A DNA stretch of 6,100 nucleotides, from the NCBI GenBank assembly GCA_029864065.1, contig JAOTUD010000193.1:1-6100 (forward strand), written 5' to 3'. This document shows, piece after piece, positions 1-5,898 of the stretch; the stretch's first letter is position 1, and every line of letters begins with the position of its first letter. The notes beneath the pieces were generated by a model that was not told the DNA's origin, searched no databases, and saw only the letters and a list, made by a program, of their open reading frames with translations. The position numbers were made by a program, and so were the translations under genes. Origin of the DNA: Gammaproteobacteria bacterium. Lineage in GTDB: Bacteria; Pseudomonadota; Gammaproteobacteria; GCA-001735895.

Positions 1-22
1 CAGGGGTTCGGGAATCGACACG

Positions 23-50
23 TTGTGTTTGCGACCAGTTGAAATATAAT
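23..50 (+). promoter_or_regulatory. Candidate sigma70 promoter for the copper-chaperone/psd run
   Basis: A perfect TATAAT box lies at 45-50, and a TTGTGT element at 23-28 (three of six matches to TTGACA) sits 16 bases upstream. The predicted start is near position 57, which leaves a leader of about 20 bases before the ATG at 77. The -10 match is strong and the -35 is weak. Positions 1-22 show nothing recognisable. Confidence 0.6.
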
Positions 51-76
51 GCCGCGAATTTTACACCATAACGACG

Positions 77-697
77 ATGAATAAATCGAGTATCGCCCTA
101 GTCGCGCTGGTCGCCCTGGTGGCTGGTTTTTCGATTTCCTGGTTCGTCGGCAGCAATAAACCTGTCGAACTCGAAGCCGGCACCTGGTTCGGCGAGCAGG
201 CCCGTGCGCTGCCGCAATTCGAACTGGTCGATCAAAACAACCAGCCGTTGACCCGCAACTCGCTGAAAGGAAAATGGAACCTGCTCTTGTTCGGCTACAC
301 GCATTGCCCGGATATCTGTCCGATCGCCCTGCAAACGCTGGCCGATATGACGAAAGCGCTCGACGACCCGGATGTCGTCGATGCGGTCAGGGTTTATTTC
401 GTATCGGTGGACCCGGAGCGCGACACGCCGGAGGTGCTCGCGAGCTACGTCAGCTATTTCAATCCCGGGTTCGTCGGCGCCACCGCCGCCATGGACAAGT
501 TGCAGCCTTTGACCCGGTCGCTGGGAATTGCGCATCAATTTCGCAACAAGACGGCCGACAATCCCGCGTACGACGTCGACCATAGCGCCGCCATCTTGCT
601 GGTAAATCCCGCCGCCGAGTTTGCCGGGCTGTTTGGCGCGCCGCACGACCCGCTGGCGCTGGCGCGCGACATGACGCGCATCGTCGAATACAACTAG
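77..697 (+). CDS. sco1: Sco1/SenC/PrrC-family copper chaperone, membrane-anchored
   Basis: This 206-residue protein belongs to the Sco family of thioredoxin-fold copper proteins, which help load the CuA site of cytochrome c oxidase subunit II at the outer face of the inner membrane. Residues 5-25 form one hydrophobic segment after a short basic start, so it is probably an N-terminal anchor with the rest in the periplasm. The copper-binding C-x3-C motif is seen as FGYTHCPDIC, with Cys77 and Cys81. The distal ligand is His169 in YDVDHSAAILL. The family signature SVDPERDTP is at 110-118. Length is normal for bacterial Sco proteins. The ATG follows the promoter directly and has only a weak ribosome site. 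The next gene is a second copper chaperone, which supports a copper role over a purely thiol-redox role, although some Sco proteins do the latter. Confidence 0.93.
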   Translation: MNKSSIALVALVALVAGFSISWFVGSNKPVELEAGTWFGEQARALPQFELVDQNNQPLTRNSLKGKWNLLLFGYTHCPDICPIALQTLADMTKALDDPDVVDAVRVYFVSVDPERDTPEVLASYVSYFNPGFVGATAAMDKLQPLTRSLGIAHQFRNKTADNPAYDVDHSAAILLVNPAAEFAGLFGAPHDPLALARDMTRIVEYN

Positions 698-714
698 GAC
701 GCCTCCGCAGCGAA

Positions 715-1125
715 ATGCAGCGCCTGATTCTTGCCTTACTGTTGGTTGTTCCCATAGCTGCACAGGCCGATCTCGAGATCAGCGATGCCTGGATCAACAA
801 CCTGCCCGCATCGGTCCCGGTGCGCGCCGGTTACCTGACGCTGCACAACCCGACGCAGCAGGCAGTCACGATAGTCGGCGCGACCAGTGCAGGCTTCGCC
901 GGCGTCGAAATCCACCGGTCCGTCTCGCAGGATGGCATGCTGCGCATGGAAGCGGTGCCGAAACTGCACATCGAAGCCGGCGCGACCGTGCGGCTGGCGC
1001 CCGGCGGGCTGCACTTGATGATGAAGCAACCGGCGCAGCCGACCAGTCCCGGGGAGCTGTACCGGATTACCTTCGAATATGCCGACGGCTCGCGCCAGAG
1101 CCTGCAAATAGAGGTACGCAAGTAA
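715..1125 (+). CDS. Periplasmic PCuAC-type copper(I) chaperone (DUF461)
   Basis: This 136-residue protein has a clear Sec signal peptide (residues 1-18, hydrophobic core then AQA, predicted cleavage before Asp19). The mature part carries the full PCuAC copper motif H-x10-M-x21-H-x-M as His67, Met78, His100 and Met102, with the surrounding PGGLHLMM typical of the family. Such proteins bind Cu(I) in the periplasm and pass it to Sco or directly to the CuA site of cytochrome c oxidase. The gene starts 17 bases after the Sco stop, so the two are very likely one transcript and work in the same pathway. The ribosome site is poor (GCAGCGAA just before the ATG), so expression may depend on readthrough from the gene before. 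No key residue is missing. Confidence 0.93.
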   Translation: MQRLILALLLVVPIAAQADLEISDAWINNLPASVPVRAGYLTLHNPTQQAVTIVGATSAGFAGVEIHRSVSQDGMLRMEAVPKLHIEAGATVRLAPGGLHLMMKQPAQPTSPGELYRITFEYADGSRQSLQIEVRK

Positions 1126-1126
1126 C

Positions 1127-1990
1127 GTGGCCGAACTGACGCGAAAACAGAAATTTCTCAAGCTATTGTTCTACGTGATGCCGCACCACGCGGTTTCGCG
1201 TGTCGTTTATTTCGTCACGCGCCTGCGCGGACCGCAGGTGAAACCGATGATCGCGTGGTTCGTCAAGACCTACGGCGTAGACATGGACGAGGCGGAACAA
1301 TCCGAAATCGGCTACTACCAGACCTTCAACGAGTTTTTCATCCGTCCGTTGAAGCACGGTATCCGTCCGCTCGCGCCAGGGGCCAACACCCTCGCCTGCC
1401 CCTGCGACGGCACCGTTTCCCAGGCCGGATCCGTTCGTGCCGGCGCGATCCTGCAGGCCAAAGGGCGCGGCTATAGCGTGTCGGAATTACTGGGCGGCGA
1501 TAAAAGCATGGCGGCGCAGTTTATGGATGGCCGCTTTGCCACCATTTATCTTGCGCCGCATAACTATCATCGCCTGCACATGCCGCTGGACGCGAACATG
1601 GTGAGGATGATTCATGTGCCCGGGCGCCTGTTCAGCGTCCAGGAGTGGACCGTCGCCGAAATTCCGCGCCTGTTCGCGCGCAACGAACGCCTCGTCTGTT
1701 ACTTCGAGACCGGCGCCGGCCCGATGATCATGGTGCTGGTGGGCGCGATCAACGTCTCCGCGATCGAGACCATATGGAGCGGCCTGGTGATACCACCGCG
1801 CGCCAGGAAAATCAGCGAATACGACTACAGCCACACGCGCAAGGAAATCTCCAAGGGCGACGAAATGGGTCGTTTCAACATGGGATCCACGGTAATCCTG
1901 CTAACCGGAAACAACGTCGAATGGCTACCTCATATAACCGCGGGGCAAACGGTCAAGATGGGCCAACTGATCGGGCACTTCCCCATCTGA
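1127..1990 (+). CDS. psd: Phosphatidylserine decarboxylase proenzyme
   Basis: This 287-residue protein converts phosphatidylserine to phosphatidylethanolamine on the cytoplasmic face of the inner membrane. Its length matches the Escherichia type I enzyme. Self-cleavage would fall between Gly253 and Ser254 in FNMGST, giving a long beta chain and a short alpha chain of 34 residues with an N-terminal pyruvoyl group. Asp94 (CPCDGTVSQ) and the histidines at 148 and 151 (APHNYHRLHMP) match the self-cleavage and catalytic residues of the family. The usual L-G-S-T reads M-G-S-T here, a conservative change. The start is GTG, one base after the preceding TAA. An AGAGGT ribosome site at 1110-1115 lies inside the upstream gene, and the next in-frame ATG (codon 18) would remove conserved sequence. 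The tight junction suggests translational coupling. It converges on epmA. Confidence 0.96.
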   Translation: MAELTRKQKFLKLLFYVMPHHAVSRVVYFVTRLRGPQVKPMIAWFVKTYGVDMDEAEQSEIGYYQTFNEFFIRPLKHGIRPLAPGANTLACPCDGTVSQAGSVRAGAILQAKGRGYSVSELLGGDKSMAAQFMDGRFATIYLAPHNYHRLHMPLDANMVRMIHVPGRLFSVQEWTVAEIPRLFARNERLVCYFETGAGPMIMVLVGAINVSAIETIWSGLVIPPRARKISEYDYSHTRKEISKGDEMGRFNMGSTVILLTGNNVEWLPHITAGQTVKMGQLIGHFPI

Positions 1991-2024
1991 GTCGACAGAA
2001 CCGGCCCGGCACGAAACACGGGCA

Positions 2025-2061
2025 CCATCCCCGCGTAAGCGATGCCATCCCCGCGTAAGCG
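2025..2061. repeat. Tandem 20-bp-period repeat in the convergent gap
   Basis: The 17 bases at 2025-2041 (CCATCCCCGCGTAAGCG) recur exactly at 2045-2061, a period of 20. Only the second copy continues into the matching right arm of a palindrome. The core resembles the ATCCCCGC...GCGGGGAT palindromes scattered between genes in many proteobacterial genomes. The pattern looks like a dispersed element with one partly duplicated arm. Confidence 0.75.
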
Positions 2062-2066
2062 GGGAT
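2047..2066. terminator. GC-rich hairpin, possible bidirectional terminator between psd and epmA
   Basis: ATCCCCGC at 2047-2054 and GCGGGGAT at 2059-2066 form an 8-bp perfect stem around a GTAA loop, midway between two convergent stop codons. Neither side has a T tract, so it is not a textbook intrinsic terminator. A wider pairing of GCCCGG (2004-2009) with CCGGGC (2087-2092), followed by TTTT at 2093-2096, could enclose it and act for psd transcripts. The hairpin is seen; a terminator role is inferred from position. Confidence 0.45.
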
Positions 2067-2099
2067 CTTGCATCGTCCTGACCAACCCGGGCTTTTCGA

Positions 2100-3032
2100 T
2101 CAATCCCTGAAGGTAAGCGCTTCTTCGATCGAATCGAGGCCGAGCAAAACCATCAGCAGGCGGTCCAGACCGAGCGCGACGCCGGCGCAATCCTCGATAC
2201 CGGATTCGAGCGCGCCGAGCAGGCGCTCGTCGATATCCAGCTCCGGCAGGCCTCGCTCGCGCCGCGCCTGAATATCCTTTTCGAAGCGCGCGCGCTGCTG
2301 GACCGCATCGGTCAGTTCGGAAAAACCATTGGCCAACTCGATGCCGTTATGGAACAGTTCGAAACGTTCTGCAACGCTGCTGTCGTTCGGGTTAGCTCGC
2401 GCCAGCGCGGCCTGCGATAGCGGGTAGTCGTAGACAAAAAGATAGTCCTGCATCGACGGCGCAATGACCGCGGCCAACAACAGGTCCAGGCACTGGTCCC
2501 GGTCGAGCTCGACGCAATCCGCGCCGGGCACCGCGTCGGCGCAGCGGCGGCGTAACTCCCCGACTGATACCCGGTCGATATCGAGCTGCATCGATCGCGC
2601 AAACAACTGCCTGTAGCTAACGTAGCTAAAGCTGCAGCGGTGCAGGCTCAGCGTCGTAATCAGCAACTCGATTTCCTGCATCAGGCGATGATAGTCGTAA
2701 CCCACCCGGTACCATTCCAGCAGGCTGAATTCGATATTGTGCAAGCGCCCGGACTCGCCCTGTCGAAACGCGTGGCAGATCTGGAAAATCGAGCCGCAAC
2801 CGGCCGCCAGCAGGCGTTTCATCGCGTATTCCGGCGAGGTTTGCAGGTAGAGCGGGCGTAAGCCATGCGTTACTTCTATCGAAGCGATGTTTACCTCGGT
2901 GCTGGTGGTGGGCATGAGTAGCGGGGTGTCTACCTCGAGAAAGCCCCGGGTGTTAAAAAAAGCCCGGATCTGGCGATAAACCCGGGCTCTTTCTCGAATT
3001 ACGGTCAGGCTCGCGCGCGGTTGCCAGCTCAT
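2100..3032 (-). CDS. epmA: EF-P (R)-beta-lysine ligase EpmA (PoxA/GenX/YjeA)
   Basis: This 310-residue protein is a class II lysyl-tRNA synthetase paralogue that activates (R)-beta-lysine and attaches it to Lys34 of elongation factor P. It has the synthetase catalytic core but no N-terminal anticodon-binding domain, as expected for EpmA (about 325 residues in Escherichia). Visible motifs are the motif 1 region IRAFFNTRGFLEVDTP at 22-37, motif 2 with AFRQGESGRLHNIEFSLLEWYR at roughly 88-109 (key residues Arg90, Glu93, Arg96, His98, Glu101, Glu106), ELANGFSELTD at 232-242, and motif 3 GVALGLDRLLMVLLG at 285-299. The ATG at 3032 was chosen because homology begins just after it; a GTG at 3080 would add 16 unrelated residues overlapping efp. 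No good ribosome site precedes it. It lies 19 bases downstream of efp, its substrate. EpmB, which makes beta-lysine, is not in the window. Confidence 0.95.
   Translation of the reverse strand: MSWQPRASLTVIRERARVYRQIRAFFNTRGFLEVDTPLLMPTTSTEVNIASIEVTHGLRPLYLQTSPEYAMKRLLAAGCGSIFQICHAFRQGESGRLHNIEFSLLEWYRVGYDYHRLMQEIELLITTLSLHRCSFSYVSYRQLFARSMQLDIDRVSVGELRRRCADAVPGADCVELDRDQCLDLLLAAVIAPSMQDYLFVYDYPLSQAALARANPNDSSVAERFELFHNGIELANGFSELTDAVQQRARFEKDIQARRERGLPELDIDERLLGALESGIEDCAGVALGLDRLLMVLLGLDSIEEALTFRD
2955..2988 (-). terminator. Intrinsic-terminator-shaped hairpin inside the 5' end of epmA
   Basis: Read on the minus strand, AGCCCGG (2988 to 2982), a 14-base loop, then CCGGGCT (2967 to 2961) form a perfect 7-bp GC-rich stem. 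Its last T plus six more make a run of seven T (2961 to 2955). The structure spans nucleotides 45-78 of epmA and points in the direction of efp-epmA transcription. The sequence is also coding (A-R-V-Y-R-Q-I-R-A-F-F), so part of it is imposed by protein conservation. Whether it terminates in vivo is unknown. Confidence 0.45.
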
Positions 3033-3051
3033 ACCAGAAACCGGTTGACGT

Positions 3052-3621
3052 CTATTTTTTAACCCGCGACATGTACTCACCGGAGCGGGTATCCACCTTT
3101 ACCAGCTCGCCGATTTCGAGAAACAGCGGCACCTTGACAACCGCACCGGTTTCCAGCGTTGCGGGCTTGGTGCCACCCTGCGCGGTATCTCCCTTTAGCC
3201 CCGGATCGGTTTCGGTGATTTCCAGTTCGACAAAATTCGGCGGCGTCACGCCGATCGGGCTGCCGTTATACAGCGTGACTTGACAGTTGTCCTGGGCCTT
3301 GAGCCACTGGTAGGCGTCGCCCACGGCATTGGCATCGGCGGCCTGCTGCTCGTAGGTTTGCGGATCCATGAAATGCCAGAATTCGCCATCGCTGTAAAGA
3401 TACTGCATCTCGATATCGATGACGTCCGCGGCCTCTACTGTTTCGCCGGATTTGAAGGTCTTGTCAAGCACCCGCCCAGTTTTTAGATTGCGGATTCGGA
3501 CACGATTGAATGCCTGGCCTTTTCCGGGTTTGACGAACTCGTTTTCGATAATTGCACAGGGATCCCCATCGATCATAATCTTGAGGCCGCCACGAAATTC
3601 GTTGGTGCTGTAACTTGCCAT
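3052..3621 (-). CDS. efp: Elongation factor P
   Basis: This 189-residue protein binds between the ribosomal P and E sites and relieves stalling at consecutive prolines. It aligns along its whole length with Escherichia EF-P (188 residues). The modification loop is FVKPGKGQAF with Lys34, the residue that EpmA beta-lysylates. An N-terminal KOW-like domain (about 1-65) is followed by two OB-fold domains (about 66-130 and 131-189). Typical C-terminal signatures are TPPNFVELE (126-134), TLETGAVVKVPLF (155-167) and VDTRSGEYMSRVKK at the end, with Tyr183 and Arg186 conserved. The ATG at 3621 matches the family N-terminus (MASYSTNEFRGGLKIM). Upstream in-frame codons to 3765 run into the divergent gene and are not homologous. 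A weak GGGA ribosome site precedes the ATG. It is probably the first gene of an efp-epmA operon. Confidence 0.97.
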   Translation of the reverse strand: MASYSTNEFRGGLKIMIDGDPCAIIENEFVKPGKGQAFNRVRIRNLKTGRVLDKTFKSGETVEAADVIDIEMQYLYSDGEFWHFMDPQTYEQQAADANAVGDAYQWLKAQDNCQVTLYNGSPIGVTPPNFVELEITETDPGLKGDTAQGGTKPATLETGAVVKVPLFLEIGELVKVDTRSGEYMSRVKK

Positions 3622-3645
3622 TGTCGTCCCGGTCAAAAAAAGCCA

Positions 3646-3674
3646 ATCATACCGGAATATATGTTTGATTCGAA
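3646..3674 (-). promoter_or_regulatory. Candidate efp promoter
   Basis: On the minus strand, TATGAT at 3651-3646 matches five of six -10 positions. The best -35 at 17-base spacing is TTCGAA (3674-3669), a poor match. A run of seven T (3641-3635) follows the -10 and would contain or precede the start site, giving a leader of only 13-20 bases. The -10 is plausible; the -35 is weak. Confidence 0.4.
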
Positions 3675-3732
3675 ATATATCCGCTATTATTAACGACTGG
3701 AAACATCTGCAGTTACCTACACTCGGATATAT
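3653..3732. repeat. Three related CGGA(A)TATAT elements in the divergent promoter region
   Basis: CGGAATATAT lies at 3653-3662, its inverted relative ATATATCCG at 3675-3683, and CGGATATAT at 3724-3732. The first two face each other with 12 bases between them and overlap both candidate promoters. The third is an exact 9-base inverted match of the second and includes the first two bases of the start codon of the FimX-like gene. They could form an operator or an mRNA stem; no regulator is known from this window. Confidence 0.4.
3665..3693 (+). promoter_or_regulatory. Candidate promoter of the FimX-like gene
   Basis: TTGATT at 3665-3670 and TATTAA at 3688-3693 are separated by 17 bases, each matching four of six consensus positions. 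The start would fall near 3700, leaving about 30 bases of leader. The stretch is AT-rich compared with its surroundings. Confidence 0.35.
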
Positions 3733-5815
3733 GGAAAACGAAGAAAAACTGATTCGTCTGCTCATCGTCGACGAGGGTTTTCACAAGGCGGAGCAAATCA
3801 CCAGTTCGCTGCGCGCAACCGGTATGCATGTGCGCGCCGAATTCGCCGAGGACAGCGAGGACATGTGCGATATCCTCGAGAACAAGACCATCGACCTGGT
3901 GCTATTCTCGATCGATTTACCGGATTTCACGTTAAGCCAGGGGCAGCACCTGATCCGTGAATGCGGGCGTCATGTCGCCCTGGTCGCAATGGCAAAAAAG
4001 GTCAATACCGAAATCGTCGTCAACGCGATAAACGAGGGCGCGCAGGACGTGGTCGCCAGCGACAGTCTCGAGCACCTGATCCAGGTTATCAAACGCGAGG
4101 CCTACAACATAAATATCTGGCGGCGCGCGATGCGCCTGGAAATGGATTTCCAGGAGAGCGAGAAACGCTGTCAGAACCTGCTGTCGAATTCAAAAGATGC
4201 GGTCGCCTACGTCCATGAAGGCATGCATATTTTTGCCAACCAGGTCTACATGGAATTGTTCGGCAACACCGATTTCGATGAGCTCGAGGGAACCCCGATC
4301 ATCGATATGGTCGACGCGTCGCAACAGAATCAGCTAAAGGCCTTTCTGCGTGATTTGAGCAAGAACGAAAACGAAACCAATGAGCTCGAATTGCAACTGA
4401 TTCACAGCAGCGGCGAAAGAATTTCCGCAATCCTCGAGTTTTCTCGCGCCAGTTACGACGGCGAGCCCTGCACCCAGATACTGATTCGCTCGCGCGCTGA
4501 CACGACCGAGCTCGAAGAGCAGATCAATTACCTGCACCAGCACGACCTGATCACCGGCCTGTATAATCGCCAGCATTTCATGGAAGAGCTAAAAAATTCG
4601 ATTACGCAGGCGATCAACGGTGTGCAGCAGTCGTTCCTGGTCTATATCGCCATCGATAACTTTCAGTCGATTCGCGACATGGTCGGCATCTCCGGCTGCG
4701 ATACCCTGATCAGCGATATTGCTATGATCATCAAGGACAATGCCGCCGAGGACGACCTGGTGTCTCGTTTCGGGGCTTATTCCTATACCTGTCTCGGTAA
4801 GGTCACGGAAAAAAAGCTGGCCGAGGATTATGCCACCAGGGTAATCGAGGCCGTCGAGCAGCACATTTCGGAAATAGGCAACCAGTCGATTAGCGCTACC
4901 TGCAGCGCGTCGATCGTTTTTCTGGATGAAAACTCGCCTGACAATTCCAACGATATAATTGCCCGCGCCGAACGCAGCTGCGGCGAAGTCGAGGCGGCGG
5001 GCGGTAACAGCACCAGAACCTACATCCCGAAAGCCGGCGAAATGACGCAGGAAGAGGAGGACGGCATTATCGCCGACCTGATCAAGGACGCGCTCAACCA
5101 TAACCGCATCCGTGGCATGTACCAGCCCATCGTCGGCGTCAAGGCGCAGAGCGGCGAACGTTACGTTTCCAGCGTCGAAATCACCTCGGGCGAGGGCCAC
5201 GTGCTGTATCCGAAGGATTACCAGGCCGCCGCCGAGCGCACCGGCACCGCAAAAATGCTCGACAGGTGGAAAATACTGCATGCGATCAAGAAGGTTGCCG
5301 AAACCAGTCAACAGGGCCGCAAGATCGAGATCTTCCTGCCGTTGAGCGCCGACTCGATAAAAGACCCCGGGCTCGCGATCTGGGTCTCGGAGAATCTGGC
5401 CAAGGCCAAAATCAACGGCGAGCAACTGATCTTCATGGTAGACGAGGCCAGCGCGGTTAATCAGCTCAAGGCCGCCAAGACCCTGGCGAAGGGATTGCAG
5501 CAAATTCACTGCAAGTTCGCGATCGACGAATTCGGCACCGGGCTCAACCCTTTTCAGCTCATCAAACACGTCGATGCCGACTATGTTCGCATCAACCACG
5601 TTTACATGGATGGTCTCGCGCATAACAACGAAAACCAGGACAGCATCCGCGAACTGGCCTACCAGGCGATGGACATGGAGGTCAACACCATCACCCCGGG
5701 CGTTACCGACGCCGCGGTGCTGAGCGTGCTATGGACCCTGAACGTCGATTTCGTGCAGGGCGACTTTCTGCAGTCGCCGCAAAAGGAGTTAAACTACGAC
5801 TTCAGTTCGATGTAG
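3731..5815 (+). CDS. FimX-like REC-PAS-GGDEF-EAL protein, all signature sites degenerate
   Basis: This 694-residue cytoplasmic protein has no membrane segment. Domain order is a receiver-like domain (about 7-125), PAS (about 142-255), GGDEF (about 266-430) and EAL (about 445-690). Order and length match Pseudomonas FimX (about 691 residues), a c-di-GMP receptor for type IV pilus assembly and twitching, and the ending VQGDFLQSPQKELNYDFSSM also looks FimX-like. The receiver keeps an acidic pair (Asp14, Glu15) but has Ser60 where the phosphorylated Asp should be (DLVLFSIDLPD). The GGDEF site reads GAYSY at 348-352, with no RxxD inhibitory site before it. In EAL, Gln465 (YQPIV) remains, but the E-A/V-L region reads YVSSVEIT, and the usual DDFG, K-I-D and EGVE read DEFG, R-I-N and PGVT. 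Enzyme activity is therefore very unlikely; a scaffold or receptor role is inferred. The first ATG, at 3731, sits right before the receiver fold, with almost no ribosome site. It is transcribed divergently from efp. Confidence 0.85.
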   Translation: MENEEKLIRLLIVDEGFHKAEQITSSLRATGMHVRAEFAEDSEDMCDILENKTIDLVLFSIDLPDFTLSQGQHLIRECGRHVALVAMAKKVNTEIVVNAINEGAQDVVASDSLEHLIQVIKREAYNINIWRRAMRLEMDFQESEKRCQNLLSNSKDAVAYVHEGMHIFANQVYMELFGNTDFDELEGTPIIDMVDASQQNQLKAFLRDLSKNENETNELELQLIHSSGERISAILEFSRASYDGEPCTQILIRSRADTTELEEQINYLHQHDLITGLYNRQHFMEELKNSITQAINGVQQSFLVYIAIDNFQSIRDMVGISGCDTLISDIAMIIKDNAAEDDLVSRFGAYSYTCLGKVTEKKLAEDYATRVIEAVEQHISEIGNQSISATCSASIVFLDENSPDNSNDIIARAERSCGEVEAAGGNSTRTYIPKAGEMTQEEEDGIIADLIKDALNHNRIRGMYQPIVGVKAQSGERYVSSVEITSGEGHVLYPKDYQAAAERTGTAKMLDRWKILHAIKKVAETSQQGRKIEIFLPLSADSIKDPGLAIWVSENLAKAKINGEQLIFMVDEASAVNQLKAAKTLAKGLQQIHCKFAIDEFGTGLNPFQLIKHVDADYVRINHVYMDGLAHNNENQDSIRELAYQAMDMEVNTITPGVTDAAVLSVLWTLNVDFVQGDFLQSPQKELNYDFSSM

Positions 5816-5842
5816 GCCCGGCCCCAGGGTGATCCGGCCCTG
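5815..5842 (+). terminator. Weak hairpin after the FimX-like gene
   Basis: Two alternative pairings exist just past the stop: CAGGG (5825-5829) with CCCTG (5838-5842), or GGCC-C-GG (5815-5821) with CCGGCC (5834-5839) and one bulge. The following CTTTAAG is only slightly T-rich. A terminator role is possible, not strong. Confidence 0.3.
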
Positions 5843-5847
5843 CTTTA

Positions 5848-5869
5848 AGTGGCTGTATCTCCAGCCGTT
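5848..5869 (+). terminator. Second small hairpin before the last gene
   Basis: GGCTG (5851-5855) and CAGCC (5862-5866) pair around a six-base loop. Two G-T wobbles and one A-T pair extend the stem to 5848/5869. It is followed by TCTCAACC rather than a T tract, so it may be a terminator remnant or a leader structure of the next gene. Confidence 0.25.
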
Positions 5870-5898
5870 CTCAACCAGACATAGGGGTTGGCAGCATC

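Noticed and set aside
98..763. A 221-codon minus-strand frame opposite the Sco1 gene.
   Set aside because: The plus strand carries a complete Sco1 with its copper motif. The reverse frame is Arg/Val-rich with no recognisable features.
2025..2066. Resemblance to a type I-E CRISPR repeat (CCCCGCG...GCGGGGAT core).
   Set aside because: There is only one full copy plus a partial copy at a 20-base period, with no spacers of about 32 bases and no cas gene. It fits a dispersed intergenic palindrome better.
2942..2988. An antiterminator for the epmA hairpin: ACCCGGGGCT (minus strand, 2951-2942) can pair with AGCCCGGGT (2988-2980) with one bulge.
   Set aside because: This arm is transcribed only after the T run, so it cannot prevent termination as it happens. 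It could only refold readthrough RNA.
3033..3080. A longer EpmA starting at GTG 3080, overlapping efp.
   Set aside because: The 16 extra residues have no counterpart in the family, and similarity starts right after the ATG at 3032.
3665..3730. A 22-residue extension of the FimX-like protein from TTG 3665.
   Set aside because: It would translate through the candidate promoter and precede the receiver fold with unrelated residues. ATG 3731 fits the domain start.
4589..5623. A 344-codon open frame on the minus strand, antisense to the FimX-like gene.
   Set aside because: It shows no domain or motif, overlaps a well-supported gene, and is the kind of open antisense frame that GC-rich codon bias creates.
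3731..5815. Active diguanylate cyclase or c-di-GMP phosphodiesterase.
   Set aside because: The GGDEF site reads GAYSY, and the EAL motif and its downstream metal and base residues are substituted.
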